NCBI RefSeq assembly: GCF_026151205.1
Contig: NC_087080.1
Span: 13,587,337 to 13,651,336 of the forward strand
DNA length: 64,000 nucleotides
Source of the DNA: Bolinopsis microptera
Taxonomy: Eukaryota > Ctenophora > Tentaculata > Lobata > Bolinopsidae
Direction: 5' to 3'
Shown here: one piece after another, positions 31,800 to 43,009 of the stretch
Position numbering within the stretch: the stretch's first letter is position 1
Layout of the letters: the number at the start of each line of letters is the position of its first letter
Position numbers and translations under genes: made by a program
Notes under the pieces: model-generated
What the model saw: the letters and a program-made list of their open reading frames with translations, nothing else
Database searches by the model: none
What the model was told of the DNA's origin: nothing

Positions 31800-33975
31800 T
31801 ATTATTATTGCTGAATGTGCAACCATTGTACTTTCAGGCGAATGCAGTGGTTTACCTTCTAGTTTCTACGTTACCTAGCTTGCTAGTCTATTGCTCGCTC
31901 CTCTCAGGTATAGAGGTTCAGGAAGCTTCAAAAGAGCGCCGCGTACAGTACAGAAATTGGCGAGACAGGTAACCGCATACGTATTATTATTTTTTAAAAT
32001 AACGGGTGATACTCGTAAAATATTTGTTTCAACTCGGCGCGCGTCCTGGTAGGTTATAAACCTACAACATACGTAGACTGGTGTGGATACAGATACTGGG
32101 CCTGGGTTCCATAATCAAAGACAAAACAGGAGCAGAAATGACTGTTAAGTGCAGCTCTTTAGCATCGCCATCAGGTCTGTATTTTTACGAACGAAATGTT
32201 TTGTTAAGGCCGGGGTCTATTTTAAAACAAAATCCTTTCTCAATCTGATCAGATCATATTTTGACCTGAAAACACAATCAGTCAAACATAATATGCATAT
32301 GATACTGGATGCAATTAGAAATAAAATAGTTATGCTGAGATGTTTAGATATTAAGACCACCATAGAAAATTAGAAATCTAATTCATAGTTTTACTTTTAG
32401 GTTATAAACTTACTTCTTTTACTTTTATTAAACCACTGTGTACTGTAGTTTCTAAGCTATGCATATAGAGAAGAAATCTAATAATGTACAACTAAGTACA
32501 GTGTACACTGTTTGCTCATTTTTACATTTTAGGTTTCTGCGCGCGTTGACATACGCTGCATGCCACTTTTTATCTCACAAATTATCTCTGATATTTGGAT
32601 ACGAAACATGTATCAATGCGCGCGTAGTTGTGAATTTTTTACTGTGACTGTGATGAGTGTGATGGCGCATCTAGCGATGACGATGTAAAATCGAGCTAGA
32701 CTAGGCCTAGCCTGAGCTGAGTGAGCAATTACTTATACCCTCAAAATACAATGTACAATCATGTTCGTTTTAGGTTTAACCAGCGTCTCCTATACTGTAT
32801 ACTCAAATATATCAGTCAATCTTACGTATAATGTGGCTATGATTTATTCGTCTCCAGTTTTTTTCAGGCAATTCAGAGTAACGTGGTATTGTATTTAAAT
32901 GTGATACTGCTTTTGTAGCCCAACCAGACGATAGTTTCTGCAAAATTTGAGACAAAATTATATTTATAATGCAAGCCTAAATATACCGCGAATGTTTACT
33001 TTAAAAAGAGTTCAGCTTATAACTTTTCCTGGGGACCATGCTTAGCTTACTAGTCTATAAATCTATTGTTCGCTCCTCTCATTGTTCAGGAAGCTCGAAA
33101 AGAGCGCCGCGCACAGGGATTGGTGAGCCAGGTAACTGGGGACCCCACTATAAGTATAATGTTGATAAATAAAGATTCGGCGGAATAACAGGCTGAGCGT
33201 TACCTCATACCTTGTACCTGGCACGCCAGTTCCAATGCATTGAGAGGAGCAAGCAATAAACTAGCAAGCTAGGTAAGCTGAGCACCGCCCAGTAATTTAT
33301 AACTTAGAATTAGATTATCTAGATCGCGATCATCTGTCATCGTTCTTGTAGCGCGGTGCGCTACTAGTACTGTGCCGCGCCGAGCTGCCATGAATTGACA
33401 TCGTCAATTAATCATCGTTCATTTTGTTTACAGTCTAGTTAACGGCAACGCCAAGACTTATGTTTTCCTTATCATTTCCTTATGACTTAACTATATTATA
33501 TGTATTATAATTTTATCTTTTACTTTTAGATTAGCCGTGGTAATAAAACACGACAGTCAGATAGTGATACACGGTCGTCATACAGCTACGATATTTAAGA
33601 ATTACTGATACAATTACATGCATGATAAACGATCTACCGTCACAATCACAATGTATGAGTTCAGAATTATAGTGTTCAGATACGCGTCACGTGATAGGAA
33701 AGTTGTTTACAAATTCAATAACTCAGTTTTACTATGATAATAAAATGTCGAGTCATACCTATAGTTTTGAATCGGTGCAAATAAAATGTTTTAAAACAGC
33801 TAAAATAAATTAATCAATTAAAGTCAAACAAAAATAAATTACTCGCTTGTTATAAGTCTGTTAAGAAAAAACAATCCGCGTCATATGTTAAGAAAATTCA
33901 TGCAACCTATTCCAAAAGTATACAACTTAACAAAACACATTATTACAATTCTTCCGAGAGTTTAAAACTATAGCT
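31800..33975. other. Intronic stretch with MITE fragments
   Basis: Blocks at 31845-31970 and 33035-33135 share TAGCTTGCTAGTCTATTG..GCTCCTCTCA and AAAAGAGCGCCGCGTACAG. A further inverted set lies at 33140-33300, with AAAGATTCGGCGGAAT as in the 4.2 kb MITE, and 33340-33415 resembles the GC-rich palindromic element at 9.5 kb. These are fragments of the same non-autonomous families. No gene seen. Confidence 0.5.
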
Positions 33976-33985
33976 ACATTGTGCG

Positions 33986-35134
33986 CTATGTCGCAGCAAC
34001 TGGCTCACCATTTTTCTTACCCTTACTCTTATTCTTATTCTTTGATCCCTTTGTCCACGGAAACAAATACGATTTCGATTTGGTTTTCTCATCCTGATGG
34101 GATTCAGGTGAATCGTGCCCGTTTTGTAAATGATGCCCGTTCAATTTCCGAGTTGTTCGTTCGTCAACATATTTAGTGGCATGAGGCATGCTGAGAACTC
34201 CACCCAACATCATCTGATGCTTATCATCACTGTCGTCATCAGGGGAGACAGCCCTACCTCGGGGTACGACAGGGTATACCCCAGATTGGTGTTCCCCTGG
34301 GTACTGTCTTGTAACCCTTATAAAAGGAGGAGGTGGGGTGGGTTCTCTGGTTAAAACCTCCTCGGGCATGATGCAGTTATCTACTAAATGCTCTAGTTCA
34401 GTTAAGGAGGAAGTTCTAACAATATTGCTATTAGACTTGTCGAAGTATCTATGAGTACGAGTGGGAAGTTCAGAGGAGTGAGTTTTCTGGCGGCAGGGAT
34501 CCCGATAGGTTGATCCAGCCCTCTCGAACTCACCATTGTCACTGATATTTCCCAGTTTGGGAGGGTTCAACAAGCTATGATCGGACCTGGCAGATCCCAC
34601 TTTCCAGGGTGTTGAATAGTGAGGTAAAATCTCTGACTGAGAGGACCCCGCTCTCTCTGCAAGCCTCTCTCTGGGAGTAGCAGCCACCGAATCTGACTTT
34701 ACACTGAGCGCCTTTTCTCGTTCTACCAACATCTGGTGAAACAGGTCGGTTTGACTACGGAGGAACTCCTCGAAATGAAGCCTGGAGAGGATGTAAGAAT
34801 CCAGGAGACGAGGGTCACACGAATCATAGGGACCTGCCAGGGGACTTGACGAGTGGTACTGGTTACCCTGGTGACTCGGACTAGTTCTAGTGTGTACTGC
34901 GTGTCTGGCTCGCGACGTCAGGGACTTGTCCTTGTCAAGGACTTCGTTGGAGATATTGGTAAATTCGGCTGAATGTGAAGGATTGAGAGGGAAATTAGCG
35001 GGACAATGGGGTGGAAAGTTAGTGGGGTACCCAGACAAGATGGAGGGGCCGTTCTTGTCCCTTTCTATCTGAACCTCGTCTCTATACGCTCCAGCTGTAC
35101 TCTCTGTGGATGTAGCTGCCCCGTGGCTCCGCAC
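33986..35134 (-). CDS. Alternative 3' exon of ODF2-like gene, disordered 382-residue tail
   Basis: On the minus strand TTTGTTTAG precedes base 35134, and the frame runs 383 codons in phase 0 to TAA at 33986. It must be a 3' terminal exon: no ATG lies near its start and the reading opens exactly at the acceptor. The product is Ser/Pro/Arg/His-rich and largely disordered. It includes a helical stretch (LDSYILSRLHFEEFLRSQTD, residues ~110-140), TSSLTELEHLVDNCIMPEEV, TREPTPPPPFIRV (proline-rich, SH3-like) and a Lys-rich end (KGSKNKNKSKGKK). The nearest compatible upstream exon is the phase-0 ODF2 exon ending at 37598. Mammalian cenexin and ODF2 isoforms likewise differ at their C-termini. It could instead be the last exon of an unrelated gene with unseen 5' exons. 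Confidence 0.65.
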   Translation of the reverse strand: MRSHGAATSTESTAGAYRDEVQIERDKNGPSILSGYPTNFPPHCPANFPLNPSHSAEFTNISNEVLDKDKSLTSRARHAVHTRTSPSHQGNQYHSSSPLAGPYDSCDPRLLDSYILSRLHFEEFLRSQTDLFHQMLVEREKALSVKSDSVAATPRERLAERAGSSQSEILPHYSTPWKVGSARSDHSLLNPPKLGNISDNGEFERAGSTYRDPCRQKTHSSELPTRTHRYFDKSNSNIVRTSSLTELEHLVDNCIMPEEVLTREPTPPPPFIRVTRQYPGEHQSGVYPVVPRGRAVSPDDDSDDKHQMMLGGVLSMPHATKYVDERTTRKLNGHHLQNGHDSPESHQDEKTKSKSYLFPWTKGSKNKNKSKGKKNGEPVAAT

Positions 35135-35139
35135 CTAAA

Positions 35140-36875
35140 CAAACAATTGAGCATTTCTGCTGGAGAGTGTAGGGTAACTGTTAATGTTAGCATACAGATG
35201 ACAGACAAGCAGTGGGAAAATATTGCCTCAAACCATGTTGTGCTACAAAATGTACACAAAATCTGCAGCTAAAATAAGCCCCAATATCAGTGTTTAGGCC
35301 ACGTTATCAATCAATTAATTTATTTGATATCATCAGTGAAACAGAAACGTTTCTAATAAACTCTGAAAAAAGGGACTGTGTTTATCATTGCTCTGCTGTA
35401 CTAGGGTACTATACAGAAGAGTTGGCAGGGCTATGTCTATATCAGGAATCAAGAGAGGAATCTCAGTGCTTTGGTTGATTTTTCAAGAACAATGTAAACT
35501 TCCCGAGATTTTGATAAAGAGGACATTTAGTAGGAGTATGACTCGCGACGATAGAATAGATTATGCCCAAATTTATACAGTCACGTGGGGTCACGTTTCG
35601 ATACAGAACGTTTTGTTGGGCAGAGCAAGCATAAGGAATACTAAACTCAAGTTGAAAGGTGCTTCAAACATTTGCAAATTATCAACGCTTCTTGATAGTG
35701 CTAGAAACGAAAAACCGTTAAACCCACACGAGCATTGGTGAAGTGATATGATGTGTTGCGGTGGTGATTTTCGGATAAATAAAGAGATCAATTAGAGGAT
35801 AAAATTAATTATAAATTTGAATTTTCAATCAATTAACGCAGACTAACGCATTTCAAAATTTTTAGTTGCACATTAAAAACATAATTAGCAGCGAATAAAA
35901 AGGGGGGGAAAACGGCCGTGTCAAAGTACTTCAACCATGAACCTTTATTTATCCTCTGTCAACATGAACTAATTGTATAATATCTAAAGTAAATCTTAAA
36001 TACTTAATATATTTTAATCATATTATATATAATATGTCCTATGGCGTGTCATTAAATCTATAAATCATTGATATAAAACTTTGTACTGTGTTATAATTCG
36101 ATATATTATATTCTGTCTTTTTAAAAGAATCGAAAATTTGAAACGATCGATCTGAAAACGTTTCAACTTCACCCGTACTGCGACAAACTTAGAACACTGA
36201 AGGAATAGGTCTATTGTTGCTGTTAGTTGTGTACAGAGCAATTTCGTAAACTTGCCATTTCGTACACACGGAATTATTCAAATTGAAGCCAGGTTGCCAA
36301 CATTAATGACGGGAAAATAAAATACTGGAAGCCAATCTCGAAAAATATTTCGACATCGGGAACACACAACAACAGACCGTCAGACCCATTTCATAAGTTT
36401 GTCACAGTTTTACTACACTCATATAATTTTACTGTGTAATATATCCATGGTTACAATACTACAAAAATCAAATCAACATAAATTATTATAACGTAAAAAA
36501 GCTGGTTCATCATACTGTTCGTCATCACTGTCCAGCTGAAGTGGAGTAAAAATTGAGGATCCAAATATCTTTAGGGTGCCCCGTATCTTGTGGCAATGAA
36601 AAAAGGTCTTGTCAGTAGAGGGGGGTTTTGTAGGTATTCTCAGCAGTACAAGTAGGATGATGTAGGATGATGTAGGGAACACATGTATGAGACAGGAATT
36701 TCAGCAACATGAGAATAATACAGAGTGAGTTCCAACGCGATCCCAGCACGTGTTACAGCCTTGAACATGCACTTTTTAAAATAGGTCTTCTTAGGAAGAT
36801 GTATTGTAGAATATATGTAGTATTTTTTGACAGGAAATTTGGCGAACTTGGTACCATATCAACAATGTGGTATAA
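35140..36875. other. Intron/3' flank between two alternative ODF2 3' exons
   Basis: AT-rich. TTTATT (AATAAA on the minus strand) at about 35943 could be a polyadenylation site of the 36883-37440 exon. A small frame at 35388-35741 (plus) has no domain. Confidence 0.4.
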
Positions 36876-36882
36876 AATCTGA

Positions 36883-37440
36883 TTAGAATCCTAGCAGGGC
36901 CATGCTGGTGCCTCCTTTCTTGGCCCTTCGACCCCCTGATCTCCCAGATCGGTCCTTTCTGCCAGCTCCTTTGTTATTAGAACCAGACTTAGTGTTCCGT
37001 TTACCTCCATCCATTCCAAACAACATAGCTCTATTCTTCATTCCCTTCCTTCCACTCATTCCGCCCATAGCTCCGTTATACTTGCCATTCATCGGTCTTC
37101 CGAACTCATCATACCCCATGAGTTGGTTGGTGGCCATCCTTTGCATGTAGTCCTCGGTGGTGAGCCCGTTCTGCTCCTTCTTCTTGGGAACCCTGTTTCC
37201 ATTCTCATCCTCAGTGCTCTCGCCGTCACTCACTTCATCCAGCCCGAGACGCTCTCTGTTCTGTTCAGCGCTCTTCAGCATCTCACTCCAATCAATTTCC
37301 TCCTCACTTTCACTCTCCGAGTCACTTCCAGTCTCACTCCCACTCTCCTCCATCCCCTTCTCTGGCTCTGACATGTTGTTATCAGTGCTGGGGGAGGCAG
37401 GAGGAGGGGGCAGGTTTGCAAGCTGCTCATCCACTGAAGG
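36883..37440 (-). CDS. Alternative 3' exon of ODF2-like gene, acidic then Gly/Arg-rich
   Basis: After a CTCCCCCACAG acceptor the frame runs from 37440 to the TAG at 36883, 185 residues in phase 0 with the exon ending at 37598. The tail is Pro-rich (LPPPPASPS), then acidic Ser/Glu (SETGSDSESESEEEIDW), then a possibly folded piece (MLKSAEQNRERLGLDE, LTTEDYMQRMATNQLMGYDE), and ends Gly/Lys/Arg-rich (GRKDRSGRSGGRRAKKGG). It replaces the conserved ODF2 C-terminus in this isoform. The family of the tail is not recognised. Confidence 0.75.
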   Translation of the reverse strand, partial: PSVDEQLANLPPPPASPSTDNNMSEPEKGMEESGSETGSDSESESEEEIDWSEMLKSAEQNRERLGLDEVSDGESTEDENGNRVPKKKEQNGLTTEDYMQRMATNQLMGYDEFGRPMNGKYNGAMGGMSGRKGMKNRAMLFGMDGGKRNTKSGSNNKGAGRKDRSGRSGGRRAKKGGTSMALLGF

Positions 37441-37597
37441 CTGTGGGGGAGAGTTAGCTGTTAATTTTAATACAAAATATTTCCTTGTGTTTGCCTGAGG
37501 AGAGTGTTACATATTCATATTATATAGGGTCTGTCAGGTTTGTAGGGTCGGTCAGCTCTCAGTTTCTCACACTCACTCTCACTTTTACCAATGTTAC

Positions 37598-40500
37598 CTC
37601 ATCTTTCAGTCTCTTTAATTGGGTCTGAGTGTTTGAGGCTCGGCCGAGTTGAGCCTCCAGTTCCTCAATGCGAGTTGTTGAACTGCGCTCCTAAATGTTG
37701 GACAGTTTAATTATCGTACCTCGCACCACCCTCACGACGTCACGACACGTGATGACCATATTAGGAGTGCCACGTGACGTGACGTCACAGCACTGCGCTC
37801 ACACACAGTTGAGAGGGTTTATGAAATGGAATGATCAATGTAATGAAAAGTTATCCTAGTCTTCTTGCAAGAGTTAATTAGACAGGCTAGGGAATGATAT
37901 AGTAGGCATGGAAAGGTAGACGTGGAAAGGTAGGCATGGAAAGGTAGGCATGGAAAGGTAGAGAGGGCAAAAGAGACCAGATTTGGACTATCACGTGACA
38001 TTTGAAATGCAGGTACTACCTTCAGCAGGGTCTTCTCCTTGGTTGTTTCTATTTGTCGTCTGCAGTCACCTAGAGCTGTCTCAAGCCCTAAAGACAGCTC
38101 AGCATTTTCTCTCATAAGCTCCTCGATCCTTAGCTACAGACGAAAGGTATAAATCATCATGTGCTAATTCATTCAATCAAAATGTTAATTTGTGTATGAT
38201 TTAAGGCTCATTTTTATTTGACAAAAGATTTGTTTATTTTTAATGTAATGATAATGGTACTGATAGTGAAATGGTTGAAAAATGAGTGATGATAATCTCA
38301 CAAGCTTGCTCACAACACGAATAGCTGAAATTGAATGCTTGAAATCAACACACTCGCGCACATATATATTCGTAGTATTAGCCTTGCACGTGCATTGTAA
38401 TGAAGCGCATTACTTGCTCTAGCTGAAACACACGCACCAGTGCACGTGCAAAAAACACGGTGCTTACTTCAGCGGATACACAAGTACACAACAGAATTCT
38501 CAGCAAACACCCACACACAAGCCTACACCGCGTAACACACGAGTGAAATAAAGTCGGTTCGACCATCTAAATTTCACAATGGTTAACCAGGCAGGATACT
38601 GATTATCGTGGTCTAGTTATTCTGGAATACTCTACCTGATGTGCCTCGACCGCATCGTCCTTCTTAGATACCAGATCCATTAGATTTTTGTTGTGTAAAT
38701 CAGCTTCCAGAACTTTCCTAGAAGAAAGACGCCGTTACAACAATACTGCGCGTTCATATCTAATAATTTACGATGTGCTCAATGCTTCATATATTTTCCA
38801 TAGCACGGTAAATGACCGATAGCCACTTTTCTTGTTATTTAAAACACTTACAGATAAGAATCTCGTATCTTACTAAAAATTTATTTACCTCTCGTGACTC
38901 TGAGATTTGTTTGATAACTCGATATTATCCTCGTTCACAGCATGTATTTTCGTCTTTAGTTTTCCAATCTGACCCTGGAACAAATCTATCTTTTTCTGTA
39001 GCTCCTCAACAGTCTGGTTTTTATCAGCTAGCTGAGAATTTAGTGCCTCTGATTGTGCCTCTGCGTGTTGGTATCGAGCCTCTGCTGAACTCAACTTCTC
39101 CGGGTATTGGGATAGTTCGTTTAACTTTTCTTGGTATTCTTCTCGCACCTGTAGGGTAGTGGGGATGAAACATATTTCAATACATTCACTACCATTATGG
39201 ACGTCACAAAGATCGAACATAACAGAGAATTACAATTTTACTAGGGGTTTTACAAGTACGTTAACACTTTTACCTTAGTGAAGATAGCAATACAATCCAG
39301 GATTGTTAAATTTAATAGAAAGTTAAATCAGGTGAGAGATGGGGGGGGGGGGAGTTGGGAGCACTGAAGCAGTTAAACTTAAGATGCTAAACACCCACCT
39401 TCTCAAGTTCTACGTAGTTGCCATGCTCCGAGGCGCCCCTATCTCTTTCAGCCATCTCGACTCGCTGATGAAGCATCATGTTGTCTGTCTTATATCTATT
39501 CAATAGTTCCTCCGCTTCCCTCAATCTCTCCTTAAAGAATTCTGCTTCTTGTGCAAGACGCTCCGCTTCAGCATTGTTTGAGGCGGCCTGAAAACGTTCA
39601 ACAAATTTAGAAAACAAGTTTAAGCGGACAGCTTATTACTTTATTAGCTTAACTACAGGATTTCCAGACGGACAGTTGATGAAAGCTTGATTAAAGTCAA
39701 ACGCGGTCAGACAGAATTAATTCTGTGACTTAACTCTTACAACAGAGTATGATGAAAATATAACTTACAGCCACTACAACTTCTTCCTCTTTTTCTGCTA
39801 ATTTATCGTTTAAACTGTCAACAGATACCTGGATGGTTTTATACTGATTATAAACTAACTAAAGTTTCTAGTTTTTAGAGCAGCAAGAACACACTTATAA
39901 TCGTTAGAACAATTTTATTGAGTTGCAAGTTGCAACTGTTGAGGATAAAACATATTGTCAATAAACCAGAGTTTCGGAATATAAAACAGAACTAAAGCTT
40001 CTCACCCAATTTCAAACCCTGCCACATTCCACACACATTAAAATGTTTGTACAAGATGCAAACACTCATCACACCATAATATTGTACTTCATTCACACAG
40101 AATTTCCAAAATTTTAGCGCGGAAATTTGAACCTACTTGATTAGGAATGGGCGCTTTTGAAGGATTTTTCCGATGACGCAGGCTCATATCTTGAAAATGT
40201 GTGCCAAGTTTTGCAGCATTTTTGCTAGGTAGTCTAGTTCTGGGCATCTTTACAAATCCCAAACAATTATCAAGAATTAGGAAAAGATCGAAGAAGTAGC
40301 AACAAGAAACTTTGTGTTTGTAAAATAAAGCATCACGGCGGGAGAGAGAGTATGTCATTAGCTCGCTCTCCGTCTACATGCGGAAATTTTAGAGCGGCTA
40401 ATTGATACTTCTTCTTAATGCTTCATTAGCATCTAAAGCTTGTCATAGCCAGCATTCTAAAATTTAAGTAGCAATCTGACAATTAGTTTATGAACAATAA

Positions 40501-43002
40501 TCAGCAGCGTAGCGCAGAGTGCCATAAATCAGGATAGATAAAGAGAAATAGTTTAGACTTTTGATTTAGTTTACTAAAAGAAGAAGTATATAATAGCAAT
40601 GAAGATTGAAGATAAGTTTGACGAAATCATTCAACACACAGCAGAAGATTGATCCTATTTAACCGAAAGTTTTACGCACTGTCTTTTAAAGATTTAAAGA
40701 CTCGTGGCAACGTTTTTCAAAGATCGAGGAAGATGGTCAAATTTCGGATGTAAAAAGTCACTCAACCTACCATGACCCATTCACTAAAACTAGGAATTGG
40801 GCAATAGACCCACTGGTAGTCAGGTCTATAGTGATACTGTCTATACGTCATATTCCTAACGAGTTGTGAACGTTAAGAGGTTGTTTGTTATTGGTTTTTT
40901 GTTCATTTTTTGTACTCTTTAATAAAAAGTATTTCGTAGAACTGTACTCCTTACTCCTTACTAATACTTCAATGTACACTTCACGACTATTACAATCATA
41001 CCGATTGTCACCAGTGCTCATCACCTTCTCAACAACTACATCTCCTAGGCATTCTCTCCTAGATATCTCCTAGACTAGATATCTCCTAGACTAGATATCT
41101 TGTAGACTAGATATCTTGTAGACTAGATAACCCCTCTACTGTACCTTGTCTGCCACCTCCTCGTTATCATCTACAGTCAAGTCAGCCAGGTCCTCCGTTA
41201 CGGAGAGCTCTGGGGCCGAGGGACTGGGGGGAGAAAGGTACGGCTCACGGTTCTTCTTTTTCTTCTTCCATTTGAAGGAGGGTGTTTTGAATTTTCGGGA
41301 ATTGTTCCGTCTTAATAAGTTCACTCCGTGCTGTAGGGGAGGGTATTTTTAGGGGGAAAACTCAACTTAGCACCATTGTAAAAAGTTGGAAATGGCGTGG
41401 GGAGAAGGCATTCTAATGTCAAGAATTGTTCAGTGTTTAGGTTCATCTTATGGGGATTATTTAGCTTGGATGCCATCTACTAGAATCGATTAGGGGTTAA
41501 ATTTCGTCCAAAGTTTGTTTATTAAAGCGAATTTAAGCATGGATTCTGCGGAACAGCTCGATTACGCGGATGTTCAATGTTTATTGAACATTGTTCAAAC
41601 TACAAGCAATCAACTCTGAATCTGTTCTAACAAAGTTGAAAAGTTTCACAGCACAAAATAACATGTGCTTACCCTATGCTTACTTATCAGCCAGACAACC
41701 AACGAAAAACATGACAATCATAAATGAGGTTAACAAAAGAGCTGGGAACTTTTCCCATATGCCTGAGAGTGAACGTGAGGGGCGTGGCGAGGTAAAATTT
41801 ACAACCTTCTCGAACAATCGAGAATAATACAAAGAGAAAAATTACACCGAAAGGAGTATAATGACAACTTAAAGATAGTTGATGCGAGATATCATCGCTG
41901 GTTGCAGGCGTCTTTATGTAATTATTACTAGTTTAGAATTTGATTCTTGGGTAGTAGGTATTGGCAGAGTAGGCCATGAATTGTCAACTACTTGCTTCTT
42001 ATAACGAATATTACCCTGCACTTTATGAGTAAGGTTGTATCACTTTCTCACCAAATACTCAGTTTAACAGACCATCTCATCAGTACATCTAAATTATGAT
42101 AGTTTTAAATCTACACGATCTCTGTGCGAGTGTTATCAACCGCGATTCATATTGTCGCACATTTATATGAAGGTGGCTAGTTTCGATCCTTGACAATCAG
42201 TTCCCTTTGGTCCGACCCAGCCATTTCACAATTGGTGAGAAATAAACTTGCGAGTGGTAATGCATGAGAACCAAACATTGAGGAAGCGACGCCACTAAAT
42301 TTTAAAAGAATATAATAAGATGTACACGGATCATTACACACATCGTTACATTGACAATAATTGACATTAAAGCTGATCTTATCTGTTTCAATGCAGAAGA
42401 TTTGACCATTGCTCAAAGCAAAAGCACCCAAACTTGACTGTATCACAAACTGTGATGAAGTCAGGAGTGTGTGAAGTATATCCAATACCTCAGGTTCAAT
42501 AATCTCCGGAGCGGCTGGTTCTGGTTCTGGTGGTGCCTCTTCCTCATCCACTGCTTTCTCCTCCCCATCTACCTCGTACAGGCTGGCCGGCTCCTCCTCC
42601 TCCACCTCCTCTTCACTATCCGATTCTAGCGTCTTTTCCGGCTTCTCGTCGTAATCAATGTTTTCTTGCGGCAGGTATGACTGTGGTAAAGGGTTACTGC
42701 AGATAGCGACACACTAGCGCAAAATATCATTCAACTCAAACTGTAAATAGCTCTCAAACTGCAAACTGTGCTTTGTGAGAACTGTGCTTTACGTGTACAT
42801 TCTTCCAGCAAAAAAAAACCATGATTCAAACCTTTCCGTCAGTAATTCTCTCAAAGAGGTCCCGTGCTAAGAACGTGACGTTGTGATGACATCACGTGAC
42901 GCTATGATGACGTCACGTGACATTTCACGCGGTACTTACGTGAGTGTAGGCACGAGGGGCTTCCTCTTTCTGGGCTGAGAGACAGTAGTAGAAAAGTTCC
43001 AT
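37598..43002 (-). CDS. ODF2: ODF2/cenexin-like centriole and sperm-tail protein, common exons
   Basis: Minus-strand exons, in order: 43002-42940, 42680-42489, 41330-41145, 39828-39769, 39587-39399, 39148-38889, 38717-38636, 38133-38020, 37690-37598. All have GT-AG borders and compatible phases, giving 413 residues before the alternative 3' ends. Residues 1-147 are acidic then basic and disordered (SDSEEEVEEEE, KWKKKKKN). From 148 on it is continuous coiled coil. NELSQYPEKLSSAEARY, LSLGLETALGDCRRQIETTK and RIEELEAQLGRA follow the order and spacing of the distal half of vertebrate ODF2/cenexin, a subdistal/distal appendage protein of the mother centriole and of sperm outer dense fibres. The first ~400 residues of mammalian ODF2 have no counterpart here, so upstream exons may be missing and the first three exons are less certain. 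CAG lies seven bases before the ATG. Confidence 0.8.
37771..37790. promoter_or_regulatory. E-box plus CRE palindrome in ODF2 intron
   Basis: CACGTGACGTGACGTCAC joins the E-box CACGTG and the CRE palindrome TGACGTCA. Confidence 0.35.
40137..40247 (-). CDS. Candidate alternative first exon of ODF2-like gene
   Basis: ATG at 40247 opens 37 codons (MPRTRLPSKNAAKLGTHFQD...), Arg/Lys/Pro-rich, ending in AATCAA|GTAGGT in phase 0, which fits directly onto the coiled-coil exon at 39828. It would give an isoform without the acidic N-terminus. An AG directly precedes the ATG, but the pyrimidine tract is poor. No homology is recognised; it may be a chance frame. Confidence 0.35.
41058..41130. repeat. 16-bp tandem repeat (CTAGATATCTCCTAGA)
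   Basis: About 4.5 copies, two variants (CTCCTAGA and CTTGTAGA), directly beyond the donor of the exon at 41145. Confidence 0.8.
42872..42922. promoter_or_regulatory. Tandem CRE/E-box sites in first ODF2 intron
   Basis: TGATGACATCACGTGACG and TGATGACGTCACGTGAC stand in tandem at about 24-base spacing, each fusing a CRE-like core with CACGTG. They lie 20 bases from the first exon's donor, where a promoter-proximal enhancer would fit. Confidence 0.4.
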
Positions 43003-43009
43003 GATGTTG

